From the NCBI GenBank assembly GCA_019057795.1, contig JAHLWS010000070.1:1-64000 (forward strand): a DNA stretch of 64,000 nucleotides, given 5' to 3'. The notes under the pieces were generated by a model that worked only from the letters and a program-made list of their open reading frames with translations, searched no databases and was not told the DNA's origin. This document shows positions 26,775 through 36,301 of this stretch, piece after piece. Within the stretch, counting starts at the first letter, position 1. Each line of letters opens with the position of its first letter. The DNA is from Promethearchaeota archaeon. GTDB lineage: Archaea > Asgardarchaeota > Lokiarchaeia > Sigyniarchaeales > SOKP01. Position numbers and translations under genes: made by a program.

Positions 26775-27344
26775 ATGTCAGAGAAGGCTAAAAAAACCAA
26801 AATTAATTTTTCCTTTAAATGCCCAATTTGTAGCGAAGGAAAAATTGAAATCAGTAAGGTGATATATGATGTACCAGACGGAGATAAAATATTAATTATT
26901 AAATTTGAATGTAACATATGTAATTATTCCAATAATGATATAATCCCCTTAACAACTAATTTTACTCCAGGTATTATGAAATTAAAGGTTACGAATGAAG
27001 ACGACCTAAAATCTAAAATATATCGTTCCCCAGTAGGGTCATTAGAAATTCCAGAATTGGAATTAGTTGTTAACCCAGGTCCTAGAGCTGATTTTTATTT
27101 AACAAATGTTGAGGGTATTTTGTTTCGATTTGAAAACGCAGTTTCAATATATCGTAAAAACCTCGAAGAAGATGACGCTCAAATAGAAGAAATTGATAAA
27201 ATTTTACAAGACTTGGGAAAGGCAATAAACGGAGAATTTAAGTTCACTTTAATTATAACTGATACTGGAGGGGGAAGTTATATTATTCCTAACGATAAAT
27301 CAAAATATTCATTCGAAAAATTTGAGCCTAAAGAATTAAATTAA
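26775..27344 (+). CDS. ZPR1 zinc-finger domain protein
   Basis: 189 residues, one ZPR1 module, as is usual in archaea (eukaryotic ZPR1 has two). The C4 zinc finger (CPICSEG at about 16 and CNICNYSN at about 47) is followed by the A/B beta domain (RSPVGSLEIPELELVVNPG, LTNVEGIL). In eukaryotes ZPR1 assists eEF1A folding; archaeal function is not established. Single gene. Confidence 0.92.
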   Translation: MSEKAKKTKINFSFKCPICSEGKIEISKVIYDVPDGDKILIIKFECNICNYSNNDIIPLTTNFTPGIMKLKVTNEDDLKSKIYRSPVGSLEIPELELVVNPGPRADFYLTNVEGILFRFENAVSIYRKNLEEDDAQIEEIDKILQDLGKAINGEFKFTLIITDTGGGSYIIPNDKSKYSFEKFEPKELN

Positions 27345-27421
27345 AAATAATAAAGGAAATCATCATTATTTTTTAATAAGTATTAATGAAAAAAATAAAA
27401 TTATTAAAAATGTGAAATCAA

Positions 27422-28631
27422 ATGGTAATTAAAAAAGTTGGAATTTTAACGGGCGGCGGAGCCATGTTCAAGACTTTTCTTGACTGCCGTACACTGCCCC
27501 GGGTTAAATAGTGTAATTTATGGGATAATGTTAAAAGCCTACGATGCCGGTATAGAATGTGTTGGGATTCTTAAAGGTTGGAAAGGATTTGTGGAGAACT
27601 TAACTATCCCTCTAAATATCGCCGAACATGATGATTTACACACAGTTGGAGGTACAATATTATATACCAGTAGAACCAATCCTTTTAAAGGAGTTGATTC
27701 GAAAGAAGAAAAAGCAAAAGAATTAGCAAAGAAATTTGATGAATTAGGTATTGATGCACTTATCGCTATCGGTGGAGATTTAAAACGGTTTACATTTTAA
27801 ACCTAAAACGATACTTTAAGTGTTGCGGATGCTATGTGCAAATACTCAAAAGCGAATGTAATTGGCTGTCCAAAAACGATAGACAATGACTTGTTTGGGA
27901 CCCATTACACGTTCGGATTTTGGAGTTCGACGCAATTAGCTTCTAATGCAATGGACAATCTCACCACAACAGCTCGTTCGCATCAGCGGGTTTTTATAGT
28001 TGAAATAATGGGGAGAGATGCAGGATTTCTTACAATGTATAGTGGAATTTCTGCTGGTGCCGATATAATATTAATTCCTGAAACACCGTTTAGTTTAGAA
28101 AAGGATGTTATTGACGTGCTTAAAAAAAGAGTCAATGCAGGGTACAAATATCACATAATTGCCACCTCAGAAGGAGCTTATCCAAATTCAGAGTCGTTGA
28201 ACAAGGATTTTAAAACGATATCAAAAGAAACGATAGATAAATTACCTAAGGATACATACGGAAACCCGTTGCTTGTAAAATTGAATATATCCAAAATAAT
28301 TGTTGAAGAACTCAACTTAAGAGAAGATTTGAAAAAGGAATTTCAGAATAATGGTGTGGATTTTGAGTGTAGAAGCGTAGTCCTGGGCCACACAATGCGA
28401 GCAGGAACTCCTAATTGTTTTGATCGTATATTAGGATTAAGGTTTGGTTTAGCTGCAATGAAATTGGTTTTAAACAAAGACTTTGGTTATATGGTTTCGC
28501 TCCAAGGAACTAAAATAGAGAAGGTTCCCTTAGCTGAAGGTGTTAAAAAGAAGTATATAACATTTGATAATGATAAAATGGAATTACGAGACCTATTAGT
28601 GAAAATTAGATATTTATCGAAACAAAATTAA
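27422..28631 (+). CDS. PPi-type 6-phosphofructokinase, interrupted by two mini-introns
   Basis: Proposed exons are 27422-27461, 27493-27777 and 27808-28631, giving 382 residues. It phosphorylates fructose 6-phosphate. The spliced product has TGGGDCPGLN (residues 10-19), IGGDDTL at the phosphate-donor site and PKTIDNDL. The GGDD and PKTIDND combination is the PPi-dependent type. Unspliced, the first frame ends at 27511 and the middle frame at a TAA at 27798. Both insertions fall exactly inside active-site motifs, and both show BHB pairing. The rest of the protein (MGRDAGF, AGTPNCFDRILG-type motifs) is undamaged, which argues against a pseudogene. An unrelated double insertion or sequence artefact is the alternative. 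Confidence 0.85.
27462..27492 (+). other. Putative 31-nt BHB intron in phosphofructokinase mRNA (intron 1)
   Basis: Removal joins GGA-G to AC-TGC-CCC and restores GGGDCPGLN. The element shows a BHB: central helix GCGG (27456-27459) with CCGT (27487-27490), four of four pairs including one G-T. Bulges are AG^C and AC^A. The outer helix is GGGC/GCCC with one bulged T. The intron hairpin is built around TCAAG/CTTGA (27468-27472 with 27479-27483). The length is not a multiple of three, so retention shifts the frame. Confidence 0.82.
27778..27807 (+). other. Putative 30-nt BHB intron in phosphofructokinase mRNA (intron 2)
   Basis: Removal joins GGA-G to AC-GAT-ACT and restores IGGDDTL. The outer helix TATCG/CGATA (27767-27771 with 27809-27813) and a 7-bp intron hairpin (27779-27785 with 27795-27801) are exact. 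The bulges AGA and AAA sit where expected, but the central helix has only two of four pairs. The element contains two in-frame TAA codons (27798, 27804). Confidence 0.75.
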
Positions 28632-28678
28632 TTTCAGTGTTTTTTTTTATTTGTTGTATTTAAAAAAAGAAATTTAAA

Positions 28679-29917
28679 TTAACCGTAGTGTTTTTCTTCC
28701 TCGTGTTCAGCGTCAATTGCGTCTTGCTCTACATCGCGACCAAGCCATTTTTCGCTTAAAATTTCCTTGTAATACTCGTGTTGGATAATTAAATTCATTA
28801 TTTCTGTTGTGCCGGTCCAAATCTCTCCTAAACGGGCGTCCCTCATTAATCTTTCTATAGGATAGACGGTTGTGTATCCAATTCCACCCATGATTTGCAT
28901 CGATTTATTGATTACTTTCCAACACATTTTTGTTGAAAACTTTTTGGATTCAGAAACTAATCTTCTTTGGAGAGCGGGTGGCGCACCTGCATCTATTGTT
29001 TTCGCAGTGTTAAAGACAATTGCTCTTACTGCGTCTAAATATGTAATACAATCAGCGATCATGAAGTTAACAGCTTGAAAATTCTTAATTACTTGTCCAA
29101 ACGCTTTTCGTTTAGTGCTATATTTGGTAGCAATGTGTAGACAAGCACGTGCTAATCCAATAAAGCCAGAAGCTGTAGACAACCTCTCTGGAACCATCAT
29201 TTGATAGAATATTTTACCTCCCTTTCCCTCTCCCAGAATTAAATTTTCTTTTGGGATTTCTGCATCTTTAAAAATTATTCTACCCGCTCCGCCGCCTCTA
29301 GTACCTAACAAACCATATATATATGCTGCCTCTACTGCATCACTTTTATCAACAATAAATAAGCTTAAAGAATCACGAGGGGGGGCTTTAGGATTCGTTT
29401 TAGCGTAAACCAAAAAGAAATCAGCACCTTCAGCGCCAACAACGAATCGTTTTTCTCCATTTAATATATAGTAATCTCCTTCTTTTACAGCAGTAGATGT
29501 GGCTCCAAAAAAATCCGAACCTCCTCTTGGTTCAGTTAACGCTTCAGCAGTGAATTTCTTACCCTCACACATAGGCTTTAAATAATTTAACTTTTGGTCT
29601 TCTGTGCCAAATTTATTAAGCGCTTCCCCACATATACTCGGTAATGAAAATAAACAAGCTAGAGAACTTCCTAGTACGCCAACTTCTTCTTGGGCAATAA
29701 TTTCGCTTTCCCAATTTAATCCACGACCCCCATATTTCTTTGGAAACCTTATTCCAATCAAATTTTGTTTAGCTAATGCCTCCATCCACTCACTTGGATA
29801 TTGAATCTCGTCTTTATCCATTTGTTTTAATAATGAAGGTGGTACAGCATTTTTAACGAACTCTCGAACTTCTTCTCTAAATTTTTTATTTTCTTCGTTT
29901 AATAAATAATCATACAT
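28679..29917 (-). CDS. Acyl-CoA dehydrogenase
   Basis: 412 residues, full-length three-domain fold. It oxidises an acyl-CoA to the enoyl-CoA with FAD. Signatures are [15 protein letters not shown] (about 133-147), [31 protein letters not shown], and near the C terminus QIMGGIGYT ... [18 protein letters not shown] Glu at the ETTEIMN-type position could be the base. No electron-transfer flavoprotein or thiolase is adjacent, so substrate and pathway (fatty- or amino-acid degradation) are unknown. Stand-alone gene. Confidence 0.93.
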   Translation of the reverse strand: MYDYLLNEENKKFREEVREFVKNAVPPSLLKQMDKDEIQYPSEWMEALAKQNLIGIRFPKKYGGRGLNWESEIIAQEEVGVLGSSLACLFSLPSICGEALNKFGTEDQKLNYLKPMCEGKKFTAEALTEPRGGSDFFGATSTAVKEGDYYILNGEKRFVVGAEGADFFLVYAKTNPKAPPRDSLSLFIVDKSDAVEAAYIYGLLGTRGGGAGRIIFKDAEIPKENLILGEGKGGKIFYQMMVPERLSTASGFIGLARACLHIATKYSTKRKAFGQVIKNFQAVNFMIADCITYLDAVRAIVFNTAKTIDAGAPPALQRRLVSESKKFSTKMCWKVINKSMQIMGGIGYTTVYPIERLMRDARLGEIWTGTTEIMNLIIQHEYYKEILSEKWLGRDVEQDAIDAEHEEEKHYG

Positions 29918-30069
29918 TTTCGATTCTCCTTAGATGATTTATACTACAATTAAGTAATGATGGGTCTAATAAAAATAATAGATAAATTTAGCTTTATTAG
30001 TTTAGAATTATTTAAATTGATCATTAGATATTGGATATATTTTTGAATTCATAAATTAGTGATCTAATT

Positions 30070-31307
30070 ATGCTTACAAAAATTAAAAATGGTTATAAAG
30101 AATATCCTAATGCGTTTAAAGTGTTGGTCCTCTCCACTTTCATTGACAGATTGGGATTTTTTTTATTATTTCCTTTTTTTGCATTGTATATAACCGCACA
30201 TTTTAATGTAGGAATGACCCAGGTAGGATTTCTATTTGCGATATTTTCGGCAGGAAATATAATCGGTGGTATAATCGGAGGTGCGTTAGCCGATAAATAT
30301 GGGCGTCGTGCTATGCTACTTGTTGGCTTGATTTCTAGCGGTGTAAACAGCATCTTCATGGGATTAGTTGATGATTTGAATATTTTTTACATCCTCGCTG
30401 CGTTTATGTGTTTAATGGGAAATTTTGGAGGTCCTGCGAGACAAGCAATGGTAGCAGATTTGCTTCCAAAAGAGAAATAAGCAGAGGGATTTGGGATTCT
30501 ACGGGTGGCTGTTAATCTTTCAGCAGCGATCGGTCCTATCTTTGGTGGAATTATAGCGACTCAATCTTATCTGCTTTTATTTATTGCAGATGCTGTAAGT
30601 AGTTTAATTACAGGTATTATTGTATTTTTGTCATTCCAGAAACGAAACCTGAAAAAAAAGAAGGCGAAGCAGAAGAAACAGTTGTGAAAACCGTGATAGG
30701 ATACAAAGAAGTTTTAAAAGATTGGAGATATATGTTGTTTCTCTCTGTATCTGCTATAACAGTGATTGTATACATGCAAATGAATGCCACCTTGTCGGTA
30801 TTTTTGCGTGATGTCCATGGATTTCCTACATTGTATTTTGGTTTTTTGTTAAGTATGAACGCGGTGATGGTGATATTTCAATTATGGATAACCAGGAAGA
30901 TGTCAAAATATTCTCCTATGAAAGTGATGGCTATAGGAACGCTGTTTTATATGGTTGGATTTGGTATGTACGGTTTTGTTTCAGAGTCATACCTATTTTT
31001 TATCGCTATGATAATTATTACTATAGGGGAGATGATTGAGATGCCTATTGGGCAAACTGCGGCAGCATCTTTTGCTCCTGAAGATAAACGAGGACGGTAT
31101 ATGGCAGTATTTGGCTTCCATTGGGCGATCCCTAATTTATTCGCTATTTTACTCGCGGGATTAGTAATGGAACATATTGGACCAAACTGGGTTTGGTATT
31201 TCGCATGTATTCTATCACTCTTTGCGGCGATAGGATTCTGGCTACTTCATGGAATTACAAAAGCTCGATTTTCTATAGAGAAGGAGTTACTCATTGAAGA
31301 AGTGTAA
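30070..31307 (+). pseudogene. MFS transporter with in-frame TAA and a frameshift
   Basis: One 12-segment major facilitator gene is split into three frames. Frame 1 (30070-30480) contains six segments' worth of N-terminal sequence with the loop motif GGALADKYGRRAMLL. It ends at TAA 30478, where family members usually have Arg or another residue in EK-x-AEGFG. The same frame resumes to a run of five T at about 30627-30631; adding one T would give VFFVIPETKPEKKEG and join the last part (from about 30632, KTVIGYKEVLKDWRYM). A nonsense codon plus a single-base indel suggests gene decay or sequence error. Neither site looks like the BHB introns elsewhere in the window. Confidence 0.8.
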
Positions 31308-31442
31308 GAAATATGATTTTTAAAAAAATATTTATCTCTCACCGTTCTGGTTAAAATTGAATAATCAATTTTTTTTTAAACGTAAAAATAGGGCAAAACA
31401 AAAAGATTGGATATAAATTTTATACTTAATTAGTTTAATGAA

Positions 31443-32975
31443 ATGCAGTGGAAAAGAATTTTATTACTAGTCGCAAATTTTAAAACGACTGGTTATGATT
31501 TTTACGATTCGGCTTTTCCTCCCTTGGCACTTGAATATATAGCTGCGTATGTAGAGGATTTGGTTAAAGTAAAAATATTAGATTCTAAAGCAGCTAATTT
31601 AAATTTTTTTCAAGTAAAAAAAAAAATTGAAAAATTTAAGCCTGATTTAGTTGGTCTATCAGTTCCAGTCACAAGCTCTATAGATATTGTTTTAGAATAC
31701 GCAAAAATTGCTAAATTATATGGTGCAACAACAGTTATAGGCGGGTGGCATCCAACTTTAGCAGTTGAACAAACCTTATCTTCTCCATGGGTAGATATTT
31801 TAGTTAGAGGAGAGGGTGAATTTACTTTTCGTGAATTAATCAAAAAGGGTTCCCCAAAGTCTGTTAATGGTTTGTCATATAAAATAAATGGAAAAATGAT
31901 ACATAATCCAGATAGACAATTTTTAAAAAACTTGAATGAGTTAAAGCTTCCCTCTCGCCATCTTGTAGAAAAATATAAGTATAAAATATTTAATATGAAT
32001 TGCGACGCGATAGAAACATCTCGCGGATGCCCACAAGCATGTAAATTCTGTAGTACTAATGTGGTTTATAAGCAAACTTGGAGAGCTAGATCGGTAGAAA
32101 ATATAATAAAAGAATTGGAAATAGTATCAAAAAATAAAAGAGTCAAAGATGTTTTTTTTGTAGATGATAATATTCTTGTTAATATGAAACGGGTTGGGAG
32201 ATTATGTATTGAAATTATAAAAGGTAAAAGAGAAGGAAGAATTAAAAAAAAAATGTATTTTTTCTTTCAAGGACGCTTAGATTCCATGGCAAAACGACCA
32301 GGAGTTGTTAAATTAATGGCTGAAGCGGGCTTTTGGCTTGTTTTAGTAGGTGTTGAAGCAACCGATAATAGCCGATTAAAGAGTATTAAAAAAGGATGTA
32401 ATATAGAGCAAATTAAGAGAGGTATAGAGGTTTTACATCAAAACGGAATAGTAGTTATGGGAAATGTCATTCTTGGAATAAATCTAGATGATACATTGGA
32501 TGATGTTCTAATTACAATTAATAGAACTAGAGATTTAACTTTAGATTTACCTAGTTTTACATTGTTAACACCATTTCCAGCTACTGGTTTTTATGAAGAA
32601 ATGAAAGAGAAAGGTTTACTACTCACAGAAGATTATAGTAAATTCAATTGGTTAAATCCTGTAATAAAAACTCCAAATTTCAATTCGGAAGTTCTAAAAA
32701 AGTTATTATTTCTTGGATTTTATGCTAATGGTTTTTACGCTGGAAATTTAAGGAATAAAATTACTTTACTTCGTAGAACTATTAAATTAAGAGGATATTT
32801 TTATATTCTCCTTCCTACGAGAATATATCTAACAATTATTGCATATTTTAAATGGAAAAAAATTGTCCTCAATAACTTAAAAGGAATTAAAAAAAAAGAA
32901 ATAAAACAGATAAAATTAGGAAACCTGAATCAAATGAAGAATTTAAAAAATGAAATTTTAAAGCTAATGGATTAA
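31443..32975 (+). CDS. B12-binding-type radical SAM protein 1
   Basis: 510 residues. The N-terminal Rossmann-like cobalamin-binding-type domain (about 1-150, IGGWHPTLAVEQTL, VRGEGEFTFRELI) lacks a DxHxxG motif. The radical SAM core (about 180-400) has CPQACKFC (C-x3-C-x2-C) after ETSRG. The C-terminal helical region is basic. Such enzymes (BchE/HpnJ/Mmp10 relatives) methylate or cyclise unreactive carbons. The next gene is a paralogue four bases away. The substrate is unknown, and no pathway genes identify it. ATG 31438 is a possible out-of-frame alternative and is not used. Confidence 0.87.
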   Translation: MQWKRILLLVANFKTTGYDFYDSAFPPLALEYIAAYVEDLVKVKILDSKAANLNFFQVKKKIEKFKPDLVGLSVPVTSSIDIVLEYAKIAKLYGATTVIGGWHPTLAVEQTLSSPWVDILVRGEGEFTFRELIKKGSPKSVNGLSYKINGKMIHNPDRQFLKNLNELKLPSRHLVEKYKYKIFNMNCDAIETSRGCPQACKFCSTNVVYKQTWRARSVENIIKELEIVSKNKRVKDVFFVDDNILVNMKRVGRLCIEIIKGKREGRIKKKMYFFFQGRLDSMAKRPGVVKLMAEAGFWLVLVGVEATDNSRLKSIKKGCNIEQIKRGIEVLHQNGIVVMGNVILGINLDDTLDDVLITINRTRDLTLDLPSFTLLTPFPATGFYEEMKEKGLLLTEDYSKFNWLNPVIKTPNFNSEVLKKLLFLGFYANGFYAGNLRNKITLLRRTIKLRGYFYILLPTRIYLTIIAYFKWKKIVLNNLKGIKKKEIKQIKLGNLNQMKNLKNEILKLMD

Positions 32976-32979
32976 ATAA

Positions 32980-34449
32980 ATGGACGATGAAAAATTAAAA
33001 AATCAGAATTTTAATTGGGAGAAAATTCTATTAATTAAACCTAATTATAGAGCGACTGGTTGGGACTACTACAATATGGATTTTCCTCCAATCAATTTAA
33101 CATATATAGCTAGTTATTTAACTGACTTAGATGTTGAAATTGAAATTCTTGATGCAAAAGTAAAGAATTTAAATTATAACCAAATAAAGAAAAGGATTAA
33201 AAAATATAATCCAGATTTAGTAGGAATTTCCGTTTTTGTTTCTGCTGCGTTAGAAGTCTCAAATTCTATAGCGAAAATTGTAAAAGAAGTCAATTCAAAA
33301 TGCACTGTGGTATATGGGGGACGACACCCTACCTTTGAGCCCGATTCAACAATTAAATCTAATGAAGTCGATATTATAGTTAGAGGAGAAGGAGAGTTAA
33401 CATTTCGAGAATTAATTATTAAAGGTACTCCTAAAGACATAAAAGGTATTTCGTATAAATCTAATGGAAAAATAATTCATAATCCAGATAGGCCATTAAT
33501 TAAAAATTTTAAAGATATTAGATTTCCCGTAAGAAAATTTACAAAGAATAATAAATATAAGATGTTTACGGTGAGATTAGAAACAGTAGAAACTTCAAGA
33601 GGATGCCCATATACTTGTAAATTTTGTACAACACATATTTTCAATAATAATTTATGGAGACCACGACCAGTTGAAAAAATAATAGCAGAATTAAAAATCA
33701 TTTCTCAGAACAAGAAAATCACAGATATTTTTTTTGTAGACGATAATTTAACTGCTAATACTAAAAGAATTGAAAATTTATGCGAAAGAATAATTGAATG
33801 CAAAAAAAAGAAAGAAATTAATGATTTTAAATTTTTTGCGCAGATTAGAGTAGATTCTCTAGTTAAAGCGCCACAAATGGTAAATAAAATGTCCAAAGCA
33901 GGGTTTTGGGCTATTTTTATAGGAATTGAGAGCGTTAACGAGGACACTCTTAAAGAAATGAGAAAAGGATTCCAATTTAATAAGGTAATTGAAGCGTTAA
34001 GAATTTTGCATGATAATAATATAATAGCTATTGGAAATTTGATAATAGGGGTTGATTTAAATGAAACAGAAGAAGAAGTTATTAAAGAAATTAAATTTAT
34101 GAAAACTATTGATGTAGATATAGTTAGTTTTGTATTGTTAACTCCGTTTCCCGGAAGTGATACTATGAAAGAATTAGATGAGCAAGGTCTTGTTGTCTCT
34201 AAAGATTGGTCTAAATATACTGTCTTTGAACCTGTTATAAAAACTCATCAATTAAGCCCAAAGCAATTATATGATCTTTTATACTTTTCTTTCAGAGAGC
34301 TTAAGTATATTAATGATTGGAAAGGTTTAAGTTATCGCGTTCTTAAAACTCGAGGATTACTATTTTTACTTAACCCAAGACGTTTATTATCCTTAATAAA
34401 TTCCTTTTTAAAAGTGAGAACTTTATTCAAAGATTTTAAAAAAAGTTAG
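32980..34449 (+). CDS. B12-binding-type radical SAM protein 2
   Basis: 489 residues, paralogue of the preceding gene with the same plan: cobalamin-type N-terminal domain (YGGRHPTFEPDST, VRGEGELTFRELI), radical SAM motif CPYTCKFC after ETSRG, and a C-terminal extension. The two are clearly a tandem duplication in one operon. They may act sequentially on one substrate or as a heterodimer; this is inference. Confidence 0.87.
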   Translation: MDDEKLKNQNFNWEKILLIKPNYRATGWDYYNMDFPPINLTYIASYLTDLDVEIEILDAKVKNLNYNQIKKRIKKYNPDLVGISVFVSAALEVSNSIAKIVKEVNSKCTVVYGGRHPTFEPDSTIKSNEVDIIVRGEGELTFRELIIKGTPKDIKGISYKSNGKIIHNPDRPLIKNFKDIRFPVRKFTKNNKYKMFTVRLETVETSRGCPYTCKFCTTHIFNNNLWRPRPVEKIIAELKIISQNKKITDIFFVDDNLTANTKRIENLCERIIECKKKKEINDFKFFAQIRVDSLVKAPQMVNKMSKAGFWAIFIGIESVNEDTLKEMRKGFQFNKVIEALRILHDNNIIAIGNLIIGVDLNETEEEVIKEIKFMKTIDVDIVSFVLLTPFPGSDTMKELDEQGLVVSKDWSKYTVFEPVIKTHQLSPKQLYDLLYFSFRELKYINDWKGLSYRVLKTRGLLFLLNPRRLLSLINSFLKVRTLFKDFKKS

Positions 34450-34536
34450 GAAATTTATTTTACCATATCTTATAAATACATTATAATTCTTTTAATCGAC
34501 CATGCCCATTCAAATAATAAAAGGGAGTATAGAAAG

Positions 34537-34980
34537 ATGGAAGACGTAGAAAAAGAGGATAAGAAAGAAATTCCAAAATTTACTTGGGTTGTCCTAATTA
34601 TTCTGGGATGCATTGACCTATTTTGGGGTATAATGCACACCATATTTATTGATGAAGCTATTGCTCTTTTTGCCCACTTTGATTTAAGCGGTCCAATGGC
34701 AGGAGACCTAATGTTACAAATGACTGCGTTTGGAATTTCTAATTTAATCACCGGTGCAATGTTTATAATGATTGCATTAAAAGCAAGACAACTGGCAGAA
34801 ATAGTGTTAATATGCATTCCTGTTGCATATTTAATCGGAATAATTGCAATTAAGATAAAAAATATTGTTCCGCAGTCCGATCTTCTTGGGCAATATGGAA
34901 TGATGGTCTATCTTGTTGTCTGTATTATTACATTTATCGCAACGAGAGTGAAAATATGGCATGAAAATAAAAAGAAATGA
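34537..34980 (+). CDS. Four-helix membrane protein, unknown
   Basis: 147 residues, not recognised. After an acidic/basic cytosolic start (MEDVEKEDKKEI) there are four hydrophobic segments (about 15-35, 55-80, 85-105, 120-140) and a lysine-rich tail. The charge pattern suggests both ends inside. It follows the radical SAM pair by 87 bases on the same strand and could be co-transcribed. Confidence 0.7.
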   Translation: MEDVEKEDKKEIPKFTWVVLIILGCIDLFWGIMHTIFIDEAIALFAHFDLSGPMAGDLMLQMTAFGISNLITGAMFIMIALKARQLAEIVLICIPVAYLIGIIAIKIKNIVPQSDLLGQYGMMVYLVVCIITFIATRVKIWHENKKK

Positions 34981-35002
34981 TATTTTTTTTTGAGTTTTTT
35001 AA

Positions 35003-36154
35003 TTATTGTTCAATTTCGAATATAACCTTAAGATATTCGTATTTAGAATTAAGTAATTTTAGTATATTTTTCGCAATTTTTCTTAGGTTTTGTGCGTGCA
35101 ATGGTTTCTCTTCTGCTTGTTCATCGTAGAAATCATGAATCATCCTTCTTGTTTTATCTACTCCGTTAGCATCCCAAAATTTTTCCCAATGAGTTGAGAT
35201 TCTACAGAGTGATTTTATCTTCTCGTCGGGATATTTAGGTTTATCTAAAATAATATCTTTGTATTTTTTAATAGCTTCGCCAACTTTTTCAAGGTGGTCC
35301 GCAATAGCAAAAGAATAACGATAAATGCTTATTAGATTTGATGTAGTTCTAGTATTTCGTGTATTGGCTGCCTGTTCAAAAGAATTCCATGCATCTAACC
35401 ATTCATTTTTGTGAATACCATCAATGTCATTGTTCACCATTGCTACATTTATAATATCGCTCAAATCTACATCATGACCTCTTTTAATTTTTTTATCAAA
35501 TATTTCCTTAAGACTTGACCCTTCAAGATAGCTCCCCGCCCCAAAATCAAGTAATTGATTAAGATTGTTTGCAGCAAATAATGTTTCGCGTCTAAATTCT
35601 TTAGTGTTAGGATTATTCCATTCAATTGTTTTTTCCCATTCTCCTGTATTTTTATTTTTTATGAAGCTACAATCTCTCAATGTTGAATCCAACAAATTTA
35701 TCTGAAACATCCAAAAATCAATGTCGTCTGTGAATCTTTTCCTTCTCCAATCTCTCGTAGTATACTTACCTAAATAGAGTTTCAATGTACCCCTAACTAA
35801 AGAAAATTTACCATGTTTTAACGCGTCGCGGGCTAATTCACAATAATGGTGATTAGGATCATTTGAACATTCTTCTAGTTTCTTAAGAATTTTACGAGCT
35901 TCTTCAGCTATAATATCACATGGGATACTTCCATCGGAAGGATAAGCTCTTGACCCTCCTTCAATAAAATTTTCAAAAAGTTCAAAATTGTTTTCTGGAA
36001 TCGAATACCAAGGATTATTAAAAGCAGCTTTACTAAAAATGTAATGAGTAAAACCGCTATCGTCTTTCCATGTTTTATCTAGTAGGGGTGAAACATCTCT
36101 GAGGTTATCTCCTTTTTTTACTGCGTCGGCTTTTATATCCCAAATTCCGTTCAT
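35003..36154 (-). CDS. Hypothetical protein with a possible nucleotidyltransferase motif
   Basis: 383 residues, soluble, not confidently recognised. The segment SLVRGTLKLYLGK ... KRFTDDIDFW (about 118-148) resembles the G-x(n)-D-x-D signature of minimal/AbiEii-like nucleotidyltransferases, where R-x-T-x-DIDF precedes the catalytic acids. The rest is helical, rich in charged and aromatic residues, with a later acidic patch (DVDLSDIINVAM). If correct it could be an AbiE-type toxin, but no antitoxin gene is adjacent. Codon use seems similar to its neighbours. Confidence 0.5.
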   Translation of the reverse strand: MNGIWDIKADAVKKGDNLRDVSPLLDKTWKDDSGFTHYIFSKAAFNNPWYSIPENNFELFENFIEGGSRAYPSDGSIPCDIIAEEARKILKKLEECSNDPNHHYCELARDALKHGKFSLVRGTLKLYLGKYTTRDWRRKRFTDDIDFWMFQINLLDSTLRDCSFIKNKNTGEWEKTIEWNNPNTKEFRRETLFAANNLNQLLDFGAGSYLEGSSLKEIFDKKIKRGHDVDLSDIINVAMVNNDIDGIHKNEWLDAWNSFEQAANTRNTRTTSNLISIYRYSFAIADHLEKVGEAIKKYKDIILDKPKYPDEKIKSLCRISTHWEKFWDANGVDKTRRMIHDFYDEQAEEKPLHAQNLRKIAKNILKLLNSKYEYLKVIFEIEQ

Positions 36155-36301
36155 TGAAGAATCCTGCTTAATATTTAATAAAAATAAGAAATTTTTGAAA
36201 TTATTATTAAATTAAACTTTGCTATTATTAAAAAGGTAAAAATTATTTTTAAAAATTCTTTTATAATATAATATAAATAATATAACCATTTTTGCAAGAA
36301 T

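Noticed and set aside
27422..27512. Simple frameshift mutation in phosphofructokinase
   Set aside because: A single indel cannot explain the extra 31 bases; the flanks of the segment pair as a BHB.
27778..27809. Alternative phosphofructokinase intron 2 of 24 nt (27786-27809)
   Set aside because: It has a partly paired central helix but would leave an extra Leu-Lys inside the invariant GGDDTL motif. The 30-nt version restores the motif and has a 5-bp outer helix.
30478..30480. MFS TAA as a recoded codon
   Set aside because: TAA is not used for selenocysteine or pyrrolysine, and a second frameshift follows. Gene damage or error is simpler.
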